Positions 9,453 through 19,076 are shown, counted from the stretch's first letter. The stretch is 64,000 nucleotides of DNA from Paraburkholderia ginsengiterrae (GCF_001645125.1 NZ_LXKA01000110.1:248001-312000); one strand, 5' to 3'. The notes: generated by a model not told the origin, from the letters alone. Numbers and translations are program-made.

Positions 9453-9614
9453 ATGTCCGAATCCTTGATGGCTTATTTGCTGGGGCCCGTCGTCATGCTG
9501 CTTGTCGGCGTTGTCATCTGGGCGGCGTCCCGCTATCACCACAAGGCTGGCCCGCAAAGAATCGAGCGCTGGCTCGACACGCACTATGCGGAGTGGCTGC
9601 ATCACAAGCACTAA
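9453..9614 (+). CDS. Small single-pass membrane protein
   Basis: 53-aa ORF preceded by a good Shine-Dalgarno (cggaggctccc ATG). It reads MSESLMAYLLGPVVMLLVGV then VIWAASRYHHK, a single hydrophobic segment at about residues 6-25 with a basic, His/Trp-containing cytoplasmic tail (ERWLDTHYAEWLHHKH). A strong terminator follows directly, supporting a real gene. I do not recognise the family; no function assigned. Confidence 0.65.
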   Translation: MSESLMAYLLGPVVMLLVGVVIWAASRYHHKAGPQRIERWLDTHYAEWLHHKH

Positions 9615-9630
9615 GCGGCACACGAAATGA

Positions 9631-9660
9631 AAAGGCCGTCGCGCAATTGCGACGGCCTTT
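9631..9660. terminator. Bidirectional terminator hairpin
   Basis: AAAGGCCGTCGC-gcaatt-GCGACGGCCTTT is a perfect 12-bp stem with A/T flanks. It ends the small membrane gene on the plus strand and serves the convergent minus-strand gene. Confidence 0.85.
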
Positions 9661-9699
9661 CTGTCTATGGCGCGCGCCTGCATGAGGCGCGGCGCGCGA

Positions 9700-10026
9700 T
9701 CACCAACCCGGTTGAGGCTGCTGCGGATACCAGTCCTGTGCGGGCGGCGGTGCTCCGCACGCCACATAGCCGCGCTGGTACTGGTCATAGCAGTATCCCG
9801 GCGGCGGCCCCGCATAGACCGGCGCGGGCTGATACGCCGGCTGTGCATAAACGGGCTGCTGGTACGCGACCACCGGCGCCGGATTGAGCACCGAGGTCAC
9901 CACCGCCCCCAGCACGGCACCGCCGATCAGCGCACCCACGACATCGCCACCATCACCATGAGCCGAAGCTTGCCCCGCGACGCTCAGGCTCCCAATCATC
10001 ACCAACGCCACTGCGATCTTTTTCAT
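9700..10026 (-). CDS. Exported glycine-zipper, Pro/Tyr-rich protein
   Basis: 108 residues. The Sec signal peptide MKKIAVALVMIGSLSVAGQASA is followed by HGDGGD and a glycine-zipper-like hydrophobic segment (VVGALIGGAVLGAVVTSVL), then repeated Pro/Tyr/Gln units (PAPVVAYQQPVYAQPAYQPAPV) and a tail containing two Cys. Such short PXPV-type exported proteins are common in Burkholderia. They are probably envelope-associated with no known function. ATG 10026 is chosen because it begins the signal peptide. The downstream terminator is shared with the convergent small gene. Confidence 0.75.
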   Translation of the reverse strand: MKKIAVALVMIGSLSVAGQASAHGDGGDVVGALIGGAVLGAVVTSVLNPAPVVAYQQPVYAQPAYQPAPVYAGPPPGYCYDQYQRGYVACGAPPPAQDWYPQQPQPGW

Positions 10027-10315
10027 GTTTGACTCCCGCCGTTCAGGCATGGAGCAGATTGTGGCTGGCGCGCGCAGAAATAGATGCTGCAAGTGGTAAC
10101 GGGGCATTACCCGTGTAACGCATAGCCGAGTTAGCTGGCTGCACCGGTCCTCAGCGGCGAAAGAAAAAACGCGTCGCCGCTCATGAATTTTCTGACGTGA
10201 TGGCTCCGCCGTCTGATGGTCCAGCCGAGGCTCTCTTCATAGAATCGACATGCAGTTGCTGGTGGCTGAACGCGACAACCGCCGCCTTCCTGCACAACTT
10301 TTCAAGGGAGCGACA

Positions 10316-11131
10316 ATGACGAATCACACTTTTGACGGCATCAAGCAAGTCAGCGAGCACCATATTGAGTTCTGGTCGGCGCGAGAACTCCAGCCGCTTC
10401 TCGAATACTCGACGTGGGACAAGTTCAAGCGTGTTATTGAAAAGGCCAGCGAGGCGTGCGAGCGCTCCGGCCATCGCGTCGCGGACCATTTTTCCCAAGT
10501 GGGAAAAATGGTTGAACTGGGCTCCGGTGCGCAGCGTACAGTCGAAGACTTCCGGCTTTCCCGCTACGCCTGCTACCTCGTCGTACAGAACGGCGATCCC
10601 TCCAAGCCCGTGATTGCAAACGGTCAGACCTACTTTGCTATTCAGACGCGGCGTCAGGAAATTGGGGACGAGAAGGCGTTCGCCGGAATGGTGGAAGATC
10701 AGCGTCGACTGATGCTGCGAGGCGAACTGACACATCACAACAAGAAGCTCAGCGCCGCCGCCAGGAATGCTGGCGTGCAAACCACGCTCGACTACGCGGT
10801 CTTCCAGGACCACGGCTATCGTGGTCTCTACGGCGGCTTGAGCGCCAAGGAGATTCACGTGCACAAGCGCTTGAAGAGGAGCCAGAAAATTCTCGATCAC
10901 ATAGGTAGCACCGAGCTCGCCGCCAACCTTTTCCGCGCAACACAGACCGAAGACAAACTCCGGCGCGACGGTGTGCAAGGCAAGCTGCACGCGAATCAGA
11001 CGCACTTCGAAGTGGGCGGCAAAGTTCGGGACACGATCCGCGAACTCGGCGGAACCATGCCCGAAGCGCTGCCGACGCCAAAGACAAGCATTCGCCAGCT
11101 TGCGCGGGAAAGCAAAAAATCAGAAAACTGA
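10316..11131 (+). CDS. dinD: DNA damage-inducible protein D family
   Basis: 271-aa DinD-like protein starting MTNHTFDGIKQVSEHHIEFWSARELQ after an AAGGGAG ribosome-binding site. The BRO/DinD-type segment WSARELQPLLEYSTWDKFKRVIEKA and HFSQVGKMVELGSGAQR are characteristic, and length matches the family (~274 aa). In E. coli dinD is SOS-induced and its product inhibits RecA filament activity. No clear LexA box was found upstream here. The gene contains a 28-bp near-perfect palindrome at 10485-10512. The family is often found on mobile DNA. Confidence 0.85.
   Translation: MTNHTFDGIKQVSEHHIEFWSARELQPLLEYSTWDKFKRVIEKASEACERSGHRVADHFSQVGKMVELGSGAQRTVEDFRLSRYACYLVVQNGDPSKPVIANGQTYFAIQTRRQEIGDEKAFAGMVEDQRRLMLRGELTHHNKKLSAAARNAGVQTTLDYAVFQDHGYRGLYGGLSAKEIHVHKRLKRSQKILDHIGSTELAANLFRATQTEDKLRRDGVQGKLHANQTHFEVGGKVRDTIRELGGTMPEALPTPKTSIRQLARESKKSEN
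10485..10512. repeat. Intragenic palindrome in dinD
   Basis: ACCATTTTTCCCA-AG-TGGGAAAAATGGT: 13-bp perfect arms around a 2-nt centre, inside the HFSQVGKMV-coding stretch. It would form a stable hairpin in mRNA or act as a dyad protein-binding site. Confidence 0.8.
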
Positions 11132-11325
11132 TTCCGCAAGACTTGCCGTGTCCATCACCAGAAGTAAATTGACGCCCGCGCCCCCGATCCCCCGATCAAT
11201 GTAGAATCCGCCGCATAACCCGTCGGAAAAATCCGACGATCCATCAAGCTTTCCGACCCGTCGATCTCAATCCGGACCACGTCGACAACCCCCGGTCGAG
11301 AAAAGCCAAAGTAAGGGGCGTGCGC

Positions 11326-12951
11326 GTGAAACAATGGACCATCCGGCAACGGATTTTGTGCAGCTTCGGCATCGTGCTGATTGTGATGCTGGCAATGGCA
11401 ATCGTCACATTCGAGCAGCTCGGCGGCATTGACCGCGACGCGCGGAGCCAGCAGCAGGACTCCATGCCGGGCCTCTACTACGCCACGGCCATGCGCGCGG
11501 CCTGGTTCGAGAACTACAGCGTCACGCAGCGCCTCATCTATGCCGACGCGGACCCCGAGTCCTTCAAACGCGACACCGCGCGTCTGCAGGAAACCCAGCA
11601 GACGCTGCAGAAGCTGCTCAGCGACTACGGCACGACCATCTTCCGCGAATCGGATCGCGCGCTCTTCAGCGATTTCCGTCAGCAGCACACGCAATACCTG
11701 CCGATCCAGACCTCATTGCTGAGCGCGCTGACGAGTTCGAAAGAAGACGCCGCGCGCATCTTCAATACGCAACTCACGCCTGCCTGGGAAACCGGCCGGG
11801 TCGCGGTGCGCAAGCTGGTCGACGACAACAAGAGCTACGCCGATCAATCCGCCGAAAGTATTCGCCACTCGGTCGAGACGACCCGCATCGTGCTGCTCGT
11901 CATGCTGCTGATTGCCGCTGTCGCCGCGGTGCTGGCTGGTTACTGGCTGCTGCGCGCCGTCACCACGCCGATGGCCAAGGTGCTGCAGGTCGTCGACGTC
12001 ATGCGCACGGGCGACCTCACGCAACGCCTGCAACTGAATCGCGCGGACGAAATCGGCGCGCTCGAGGCGGGCTTTAACCGCATGACCGACGAGCTCACCG
12101 CGCTGGTCGGCCAGGCCCAGAAATCGGCGGTGCAGGTCACCACGTCGGTGACAGAAATCGCCGCGACCTCGCGTGAGCAGCAAGCCACCGCCAACGAAAC
12201 CGCCGCCACCACCACCGAGATCGGCGCCACGTCGCGTGAAATCTTCGCCACGTCGCGGGATCTGCTGCGCACCATGAACGAAGTCTCGGAAGTGGCCAGC
12301 GAATCCGCGGCGCTCGCGGGCACCGGTCACGCCGGCCTCACCCGCATGGAAGAAACCATGCGCCTCGTGATGGAAGCGGCCGGCTCGGTCAACGCCAAAC
12401 TCGCGATCCTCAACGAGAAGGCCAGCAACATCAACCAGGTCGTCGCCACCATCACCAAGGTCGCGGATCAGACCAATCTGCTCTCGCTGAATGCGGCGAT
12501 CGAAGCGGAAAAAGCCGGCGAATACGGCCGCGGCTTCGCGGTCGTGGCGACGGAGATCCGCCGCCTTGCCGATCAAACCGCCGTGGCGACCTACGACATC
12601 GAACAGATGGTGAAAGAGATTCAATCCGCGGTCGCGGCCGGTGTGATGGGCATGGACAAGTTCTCTGAAGAAGTGCGGCGCGGCATGCTCGACGTGCAGA
12701 ACGTGGGCGGCCATCTCACGCAGATCATCCAGCAGGTGCAGCAGCTCGCACCGCGCTTCTCGATGGTCAACGAAGGCATGCAGACGCAGGCCACCGGCGC
12801 CGAGCAGATCACCCAGGCGTTGACGCAGCTCTCCGAGGCCGCGCAACAGACGGCGGAATCGCTGCGCCAGTCGACCCAGGCAATCGACGATCTGACGCAC
12901 GTCGCCAACAGCCTGCGCACCGGCGTGTCGCGCTTCAAGGTGGCGGCCTGA
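11326..12951 (+). CDS. wspA: Methyl-accepting chemotaxis protein, Wsp receptor (WspA-like)
   Basis: 541-aa inner-membrane receptor: N-terminal TM at about residues 7-28, periplasmic four-helix sensor at about 30-183, second TM at about 185-210 (IVLLVMLLIAAVAAVLAGYWLL), HAMP, then an MCP signalling domain whose tip is near 383-418 (NLLSLNAAIEAEKAGEYGRG). GTG 11326 is preferred to GTG 11320 because AAGGGG is 7 nt from it and only 1 nt from 11320. It heads a gene set in exact wspABCDEFR order. In Pseudomonas such a receptor senses surface contact or envelope stress and drives c-di-GMP synthesis. Confidence 0.9.
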   Translation: MKQWTIRQRILCSFGIVLIVMLAMAIVTFEQLGGIDRDARSQQQDSMPGLYYATAMRAAWFENYSVTQRLIYADADPESFKRDTARLQETQQTLQKLLSDYGTTIFRESDRALFSDFRQQHTQYLPIQTSLLSALTSSKEDAARIFNTQLTPAWETGRVAVRKLVDDNKSYADQSAESIRHSVETTRIVLLVMLLIAAVAAVLAGYWLLRAVTTPMAKVLQVVDVMRTGDLTQRLQLNRADEIGALEAGFNRMTDELTALVGQAQKSAVQVTTSVTEIAATSREQQATANETAATTTEIGATSREIFATSRDLLRTMNEVSEVASESAALAGTGHAGLTRMEETMRLVMEAAGSVNAKLAILNEKASNINQVVATITKVADQTNLLSLNAAIEAEKAGEYGRGFAVVATEIRRLADQTAVATYDIEQMVKEIQSAVAAGVMGMDKFSEEVRRGMLDVQNVGGHLTQIIQQVQQLAPRFSMVNEGMQTQATGAEQITQALTQLSEAAQQTAESLRQSTQAIDDLTHVANSLRTGVSRFKVAA

Positions 12952-13015
12952 CGGCCCGCGGCGCATTACCCGAAGCCGCCCGCCGCACGTTCGTCCACAG
13001 CTCACGCCTACGCCG

Positions 13016-13480
13016 ATGCTTTTCATCCTCTTCACGCTCGATAGCGAACGCTACGTGATCGACGCGACGCAGGTGGAGCGCCTGATGCCGCTCACGCCGC
13101 AGTCGCCGCCCAAGACGATCCCCGGCGCGCCGGCCTGGGTGGCGGGCGTGCTCGATCACGAAGGCATGCCGCTGCCGGTGATCGATCTGCCCGCGCTCGC
13201 GCTCGGCCGTCCCGCCGCGCAACTCATGTCGACGCGCGTCGTGCTGGTGCGCTATCCGCACGCGGGCGCCACCCGCCTGCTCGCGCTGCTGCTCGAAGGC
13301 GCGACGCGCACGATTCGCCTGAATGAGGATGCGTTTCACGATGCCGGCATCGACATGCCGCACGCGCGCTATCTCGGTCCGGTCGCGAGCGAAGCGGGCG
13401 GCCTCGTGCAATGGATTCGCGTCGAGCATCTGTTGCCCGACGACGTCAAAACGCTGCTGTTTCCCGAGGCGCACGCATGA
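13016..13480 (+). CDS. wspB: CheW-type coupling protein (WspB-like)
   Basis: 154-aa single CheW domain (MLFILFTLDSERYVIDATQVERLMPL ... GVLDHEGMPLPVIDLPALALG) that would couple the WspA receptor to the WspE kinase. It follows wspA by 64 bp. Its stop overlaps the cheR-type gene start (ATGA at 13477-13480), indicating translational coupling. Symbol assigned from position in the cluster. Confidence 0.85.
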   Translation: MLFILFTLDSERYVIDATQVERLMPLTPQSPPKTIPGAPAWVAGVLDHEGMPLPVIDLPALALGRPAAQLMSTRVVLVRYPHAGATRLLALLLEGATRTIRLNEDAFHDAGIDMPHARYLGPVASEAGGLVQWIRVEHLLPDDVKTLLFPEAHA

Positions 13481-14922
13481 ACGCGCATCACGACAACGCC
13501 CCGCTGTATCGGCATTTCGCCGAACTCCTGCATCGGACCATCGGGCTCGACGCGGCCTCGCTCGGTCATAGCGCGATCGAACGTGCGGTCGACCAGCGCG
13601 CCGCTGCGTGGTACGCCGACGGTCACGCCGACGCCACCCTCGCTGACTACTGCCAGGCAGCGCAAAACTCGCCTGCTATCTTGCAGGCACTGATCGAAGC
13701 AGTGGTGGTGCCGGAGACCTGGTTCTATCGCGACGCGGACGCATTCAAAGCGCTCGCGAAGCTCGCGCGTGAGCGCCTGGACGAACGCGGTACCGCGCTG
13801 CCGCTGCGCATCCTGAGCCTGCCCTGCTCGACCGGTGAAGAGCCGTACACGATTGCGATGACCTTGCTCGACGCGGGCATCGAGCCCACGCAGCTGCGCA
13901 TCGACGCAATGGATATCAGCGAACGTTCGCTCGCCGTCGCGCGGCGCGCGGTCTACGGACGCAATTCGTTCCGCGGCAATGCGTTTCCGTTTCGCGACGC
14001 GCACTTCACCCGCGCCGAGGACGGCTGGCGTCTCGCGCAGCGCGTCGTCGAAACGGTGCAGTTCGCGCGCGCCAATCTGATGCAGCTCGATGCGTCGGCG
14101 CTCGGTGTCTACGACTTCGTGTTTTGCCGCAACGTGCTGATTTACTTCGATCGTGAAGCGCAACAAACCGCCTTGCACGTGCTCAATAGCATGCTGGCCG
14201 GCAAAGGCACGCTGTTCGTGGGCCCCGCGGAAACCGGATTGCTGATGCGCTACGGCATGCAGTCCGCGAAGATTCCGTTGGCTTTCGCGTTCCATCGCGG
14301 CGCCCCCGAAGACGCGTCGCTCAACACCTGGCACACCGCGCCGCTCTCTAACGCCGCGGCACTTGCGATGACCTCTGCCCGGATGCCCGCGTTCGCGCCC
14401 GCACAGGTGTTTTCCGCCAAGCCGTTCGCATGGCTCGATCCGGTTGCGCCCGCGACCGTCGACGCAGTTGCGCGGGACGTGCCGCGTCATGAAACCACGC
14501 GCTCCACGCCGGTTGGCAGCCGTGCGCCGCATGCACGCAAAGCGTCGATCCTCGAATCGCAGACGCCTGATCGGCTGTCGTCACAGATCGCCGCGCCGAC
14601 TCGCACAGCAAGCGATACGCTGAAAACCGCGCACACGCTGGCCGATGCCGGACGTCTCGAGGAAGCCGCCACTGCGCTCAATACGTACCTGGCGCATCAC
14701 GCCCCGCATGCCGAGGCGTTTTACCTGCTCGGCGTGCTGGCCGACGCCAACAGCGAGCCGGCCGTCGCACGCGCGCACTATCGCAAGGCGCTCTATCTCG
14801 ATCCTCAGCATGCCGAAGCACTTGCGCATCTCGCCACGCTGCTCGAACTCGAAGGCGACCGCCACGGCGCGAGTCTGTTGAAGCAACGCGCGACGCGCGC
14901 ACAAGGAGCCCAACGTGGCTGA
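13477..14922 (+). CDS. wspC: CheR-type receptor methyltransferase with TPR tail (WspC-like)
   Basis: 481-aa SAM-dependent glutamate methyltransferase for the Wsp receptor. The CheR core spans about residues 10-275: VVPETWFYRDADAF, LSLPCSTGEEPYTIAMTLLDAG (SAM-binding) and VFCRNVLIYFDREAQQ. A Pro/Ala-rich linker follows, and TPR-like helices lie at about 385-475 (LAHHAPHAEAFYLLGVLADANSEPAVARAHYRKALYLDPQHAEAL). The C-terminal TPR is typical of WspC. It overlaps both neighbours by a few bases, so the operon is tightly coupled. Confidence 0.92.
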   Translation: MNAHHDNAPLYRHFAELLHRTIGLDAASLGHSAIERAVDQRAAAWYADGHADATLADYCQAAQNSPAILQALIEAVVVPETWFYRDADAFKALAKLARERLDERGTALPLRILSLPCSTGEEPYTIAMTLLDAGIEPTQLRIDAMDISERSLAVARRAVYGRNSFRGNAFPFRDAHFTRAEDGWRLAQRVVETVQFARANLMQLDASALGVYDFVFCRNVLIYFDREAQQTALHVLNSMLAGKGTLFVGPAETGLLMRYGMQSAKIPLAFAFHRGAPEDASLNTWHTAPLSNAAALAMTSARMPAFAPAQVFSAKPFAWLDPVAPATVDAVARDVPRHETTRSTPVGSRAPHARKASILESQTPDRLSSQIAAPTRTASDTLKTAHTLADAGRLEEAATALNTYLAHHAPHAEAFYLLGVLADANSEPAVARAHYRKALYLDPQHAEALAHLATLLELEGDRHGASLLKQRATRAQGAQRG

Positions 14923-15604
14923 CGCGCAAACCACGGGTTTCGACGATTGCTGGAATCGCATCGGCGTGCGCGGCGATTCGTCATGCGAACGTCTGGACGA
15001 ATACGTGCGCTGCCTGAATTGCCCCGTGTTCGAAGCGGCTGCGGCCAAACTGCTGGAGCGGCCGATTCCGCGCGTGGATCTGTCGCTGCACGACGTTCGC
15101 GCGTCGCAATGGGAACAGCCTGATGCGCAAGGCGCGAGCGAATCGTTCCTGGTCTTTCGCATCGGCGAAGAATGGCTCGCGCTGCCCACGCCGACTTTCA
15201 AGCGCATCGTGCAGACGCGGCCGATTCACACCTTGCCGCATCGGCAGCATGGCGCGGTGCTGGGTGTGGTGAACGTGCAGGGCGAGTTGCTGGTGTGCCT
15301 GTCGCTCGCCCATCTGCTCGGCTTCGAGTCCGGGCCCGCGGCACGCAACGATCGCGACGATCGCGTGCGCCACGATCTGCCACGCATGCTGGTGGTCGCG
15401 CGGGCGGAAGAACACGCGGTGTTCCCCGTCGATCAGGTCGACGGCGTGCATCGTATCGCGACCGCCAGCTTCTGCACTCCGCCCGCCACGCTCTCGCACG
15501 CCGCGGCCGCGCATACGCGGGCGGTCGCGCCGTGGCGGGGCGTGAGCGTGGGACTGCTCGACGCCCACGCGCTTTTCGACACCTTGAACCGGAGCCTCGG
15601 ATGA
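14915..15604 (+). CDS. wspD: CheW-type coupling protein with N-terminal extension (WspD-like)
   Basis: 229 aa, starting at GTG inside the end of wspC. An N-terminal ~70 residues with a Cys-containing motif (CERLDEYVRCLNCPVFEAAAAKLLER) precede a CheW domain (SFLVFRIGEEWLALPTPTFKRIV ... VLGVVNVQGELLVCLSLAHLLG). The CxxC-type N-terminal segment is typical of WspD. It ends in an ATGA overlap with wspE (15601-15604). Confidence 0.88.
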   Translation: MADAQTTGFDDCWNRIGVRGDSSCERLDEYVRCLNCPVFEAAAAKLLERPIPRVDLSLHDVRASQWEQPDAQGASESFLVFRIGEEWLALPTPTFKRIVQTRPIHTLPHRQHGAVLGVVNVQGELLVCLSLAHLLGFESGPAARNDRDDRVRHDLPRMLVVARAEEHAVFPVDQVDGVHRIATASFCTPPATLSHAAAAHTRAVAPWRGVSVGLLDAHALFDTLNRSLG

Positions 15605-18054
15605 CGGACGATCCGCGCCGCCCGTCGTTGATCGATCTTTTCCGCGAAGAAGCGCGGACCCAGGCACGCGTGCTCAACGACGGGCTGCTCGCCCTCGATC
15701 GCGCGCCGCGCGACGCCGCCGCACTCGAGGCCTGCATGCGGGCCGCGCATTCGCTCAAGGGCGCGGCTCGCATTGTCGGCGTGCAGGTCGGCGTCGAACT
15801 GGCGCACGAAATGGAAGAGTGCTTCGTCGCCGCCCAGGAAGGACGCGTGCTGCTCGACGCCGGCTGGATCGACGCACTGCTGCGCGGTGTCGATATCGTC
15901 GCGCGCATCGGCAACGATGATGACGAGTCGGCGCGCGAGGCCGTCGGTGCATGTGTGGCGTCGTTGCAGGCATTGATGGCGGGTAGAGTGCCGCATGGCG
16001 CGGCGACGCGGCGCGACGTGACGCCGCCGGCTGGCGCTGCGTCAACCGCCAACACGCACAGTGCAGCCGTTGAACCGCCTGCCTCGGCCTCCGCCGGCGC
16101 AGATGCAAGCGCGGACGCTGACGCCGAATTCAACCTGCTCGCCGCCGCCCTGCGCGCCGAGGCCGCACCGGCCATCGCCGCAACCGCCACGACCACCGCA
16201 GACGTGACAAGCAGGACAATCGCACCAGCCGCGACGCCTGCCACCGTTCCCGCCTCGACCACCAGCGGCAACACAAGCGGCGCCGCCACCGAACCTGGCC
16301 GCATGCTGCGCGTGCGCGCCGACAACCTCGACCGCCTGCTATCGCTATCGGGCGAATCGCTGGTCGAATCGCGCTGGCTCAAACCGTTCGCGCAATCGAT
16401 GCTGCGCGTCAAACGCGTGCAGCGCGACAGCGCCCGCGCGCTGGACAAGCTGCACGAAACGCTCGCCGACCTGAAGCTCGACCCGCGCGCCCAGACTGCG
16501 CTCGAGGAAGTTCGCCGCCTCACCGCGGAGTCCCAGCATCTGCTCGCCGAGCGCCTCGCCGATCTGGAGAGCTTCGACCGCCGCTCGACGCACTTGTCCC
16601 AACAGCTCTACGACGCCGCCCTGCAATGCCGCATGCGTCCGTTCGGCGACAGCGCCGGCGGCCTCGCGCGGATGGTGCGCGACGTGGCGCGTTCGCTGGG
16701 CAAAAAGGTGCGCTGGCAACTGGTCGGCGAATCGACGCAGGTGGATCGCGACATTCTCGATCTGCTCGAAGCGCCGCTTGGCCACATGCTGCGCAACGCC
16801 CTCGACCATGGCATCGAAACCCCCGCCGTGCGCCTCGCGCGCGGCAAGCCGGAAGAAGGCACCCTGACGCTCGACGCGCGTCACACCGCCGGCGCGCTGC
16901 TCATTACGGTCTCAGACGACGGCGCGGGCATCGATCTCGACGCACTGCGCGCGTCGATCATTCGCAAGAACCTGGCAAGCGAGGAAACCGCCGCGCGTCT
17001 CTCTGAAGCCGAGCTGCTCGAGTTCCTGTTGCTGCCGGGCTTTTCCCTGCGCGATCAGGTGACCGACGTGTCGGGTCGCGGCGTCGGTCTCGATGCGGTG
17101 CATGACGTCGTCAAGCGCGTGCGCGGCACGGTGCGGATCACGCATGAGCCCGGTCTCGGCACGCGCGTGCAATTGCAGTTGCCGTTGACGCTGTCGGTCA
17201 TTCGCAGCCTGCTGATCGAAGTCGCGGGCGAGCCGTACGCGGTGCCGCTCGCGCATGTGAATCGCACGCTGCACGTGAGCCGCGCGGAGATCGAACTGCT
17301 CGAAGGCCATCAGCACATCGCTCTCGCCGGCCGGCGCGTCGGCGTCGTCACTGCCCACCAGATTCTCGACACGGCGCCGCCTGCGGATGAAGGCGATACC
17401 GTCAGCGTGATCGTGATCGGCGATGGTCCGCAAACCTACGGCGTGGTGGTCGATCGCTTTCTTGGCGAGCGGATGCTGGTCGTGCAGCCGCTCGACCCGC
17501 GTCTGGGCAAGATCAGGAACATCACCGCCGGCGCGTTGATGGAAAACGGCGATCCGGTGCTGATCGCCGATGTCGACGACTGGCTGCGTTCGGTCGAACG
17601 GCTCGTCGCGGGTGGCAATCTGCAGCACACGCAACACGGCGTCGCGCATGCCGCGCAGCGCACCACGCGGCGCGTGCTGGTGGTTGACGATTCGCTCACC
17701 GTGCGCGAGCTCGAACGCAAACTGCTGGCCACGCGCGGCTATGACGTGACCATTGCCGTCGACGGTATGGATGGCTGGAACGCGGTGCGCGGCGAACGCT
17801 TCGATCTCGTCATCACCGACATCGACATGCCGCGCATGGACGGCATCGAGCTTGTCACGCTCATCAAGCGCGATCCGCAGTTGCAATGGCTGCCGGTGAT
17901 GATCGTGTCGTACAAGGATCGCGAAGAAGACCGCCGTGCCGGCCTGGACGCGGGCGCGGACTACTATCTGGCGAAAGGCAGCTTTCACGACGAAGCACTG
18001 CTCGATGCGGTGCGCGATCTGATCGGCGAAGCGCACGGTCAAACCCACGGGTAA
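15601..18054 (+). CDS. wspE: CheA-type hybrid histidine kinase/response regulator (WspE-like)
   Basis: 817 aa. Hpt (P1) domain with phospho-accepting His50 in CMRAAHSLKGAARIVG; Ala/Thr-rich linker at about 150-235; dimerisation and HATPase domain (LRNALDHGIETPAVR, SDDGAGIDLDAL, DVSGRGVGLDAV); CheW-like P5 domain; C-terminal receiver at about 695-815 (RVLVVDDSLTVRELERKLL, phosphoacceptor Asp in ITDIDMPRMDG). The reading frame is open far upstream, inside wspD, but ATG 15601 gives the family N-terminus. It phosphorylates WspR and the CheB-type WspF. Confidence 0.93.
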   Translation: MTDDPRRPSLIDLFREEARTQARVLNDGLLALDRAPRDAAALEACMRAAHSLKGAARIVGVQVGVELAHEMEECFVAAQEGRVLLDAGWIDALLRGVDIVARIGNDDDESAREAVGACVASLQALMAGRVPHGAATRRDVTPPAGAASTANTHSAAVEPPASASAGADASADADAEFNLLAAALRAEAAPAIAATATTTADVTSRTIAPAATPATVPASTTSGNTSGAATEPGRMLRVRADNLDRLLSLSGESLVESRWLKPFAQSMLRVKRVQRDSARALDKLHETLADLKLDPRAQTALEEVRRLTAESQHLLAERLADLESFDRRSTHLSQQLYDAALQCRMRPFGDSAGGLARMVRDVARSLGKKVRWQLVGESTQVDRDILDLLEAPLGHMLRNALDHGIETPAVRLARGKPEEGTLTLDARHTAGALLITVSDDGAGIDLDALRASIIRKNLASEETAARLSEAELLEFLLLPGFSLRDQVTDVSGRGVGLDAVHDVVKRVRGTVRITHEPGLGTRVQLQLPLTLSVIRSLLIEVAGEPYAVPLAHVNRTLHVSRAEIELLEGHQHIALAGRRVGVVTAHQILDTAPPADEGDTVSVIVIGDGPQTYGVVVDRFLGERMLVVQPLDPRLGKIRNITAGALMENGDPVLIADVDDWLRSVERLVAGGNLQHTQHGVAHAAQRTTRRVLVVDDSLTVRELERKLLATRGYDVTIAVDGMDGWNAVRGERFDLVITDIDMPRMDGIELVTLIKRDPQLQWLPVMIVSYKDREEDRRAGLDAGADYYLAKGSFHDEALLDAVRDLIGEAHGQTHG

Positions 18055-18059
18055 AACGG

Positions 18060-19076
18060 ATGAAAATCGGAATCGTCAACGATATGCCGCTCGCCGTCGA
18101 GGCACTGCGCCGCGCGCTCGCGGCGCGCCACGACTACACCGTCCTGTGGGTCGCGCAGGACGGCCAGCAGGCGATCGATTTCTGCACCGCGCAGCGGCCC
18201 GACATCGTGCTGATGGACCTGGTGATGCCGAACGTCGACGGGATCGAGGCCACGCGGCGCATCATGGCGAGCGCGCCGTGCGCGATCCTGATCGTCACCG
18301 TCGACGTGGGCGCGAACGCCTGGCGCGTCTATGAAGCGATGGGCGCGGGCGCGCTCGACGCCGTCGATACGCCGTCGCTGAGCGGTCCCGACGCGCCGAG
18401 AAGCATCGCCACATTGATCGCGAAAATCGACCGCATTGCCGCGCTCGTGCAGGAGCGCAACGGAGCCGGCGCGGTGGCGGCGGGCGCGCCGGCCGGCACG
18501 CCGAATCGCGACACGCCGCTCGTGGCGATCGGCGCATCGGCGGGCGGTCCGTCGGCGCTCGCCACGCTGCTCGCCGGCCTGCCGAAGGATTTCGCGGCGG
18601 CCATCGTGGTTGTCCAGCACGTCGACGCGGCGTTCGCGGCCGGCATGGCGGACTGGCTGAACCAGCAATCGGCGTTGCCCGTGCGGATTGCCCGCGAAGG
18701 CGACCGGCCGCAGCCGGGCGTCGTGCTGCTCGCCGCCACCGACGACCATCTGCATCTGAAACTGCCGAACGTGCTCGGCTACACGCGTGTGCCGGAAGAA
18801 ACGCCTTACCGCCCTTCCGTCGACGTGTTTTTCCACAGCGTGGTGGCACGCTGGCCCGCGCGCGCGATCGGCGTGCTGTTGACCGGCATGGGCCGCGACG
18901 GCGCGATTGGCCTCAAGGCGATGCGCACCAAGGGCTATCACACGATCGCGCAGGACGAGGCAACGAGCGCCGTGTACGGCATGCCGAAAGCCGCCGCGGC
19001 GCTCGACGCCGCCGCCGCGATCCTGCCGTTGCCGCGCATCGCCGCCGCGCTCGCCAGCGCAGTCAACGCACGGTAG
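18060..19076 (+). CDS. wspF: CheB-type methylesterase/response regulator (WspF-like)
   Basis: 338 aa. Receiver domain at residues 1-~115 with phosphoacceptor Asp53 (VLMDLVMPNVDG), then a CheB methylesterase domain with GASAGGPSAL (catalytic Ser), VVQHVD (His) and LLTGMGRDGAIG (Asp region). It removes methyl groups from the Wsp receptor and damps signalling. Loss of WspF in Pseudomonas locks WspR on and gives wrinkly colonies. It starts 5 bp after the wspE stop. Confidence 0.93.
   Translation: MKIGIVNDMPLAVEALRRALAARHDYTVLWVAQDGQQAIDFCTAQRPDIVLMDLVMPNVDGIEATRRIMASAPCAILIVTVDVGANAWRVYEAMGAGALDAVDTPSLSGPDAPRSIATLIAKIDRIAALVQERNGAGAVAAGAPAGTPNRDTPLVAIGASAGGPSALATLLAGLPKDFAAAIVVVQHVDAAFAAGMADWLNQQSALPVRIAREGDRPQPGVVLLAATDDHLHLKLPNVLGYTRVPEETPYRPSVDVFFHSVVARWPARAIGVLLTGMGRDGAIGLKAMRTKGYHTIAQDEATSAVYGMPKAAAALDAAAAILPLPRIAAALASAVNAR

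Noticed and set aside
10200-10315. LexA (SOS) box upstream of dinD
   Set aside because: Searched for CTGT-N8-ACAG; none found, so SOS control is not supported by sequence.
15172-15600. Long upstream extension of the wspE frame
   Set aside because: It lies within wspD and is Arg/Ala-rich shadow sequence; the CheA Hpt domain begins at ATG 15601.
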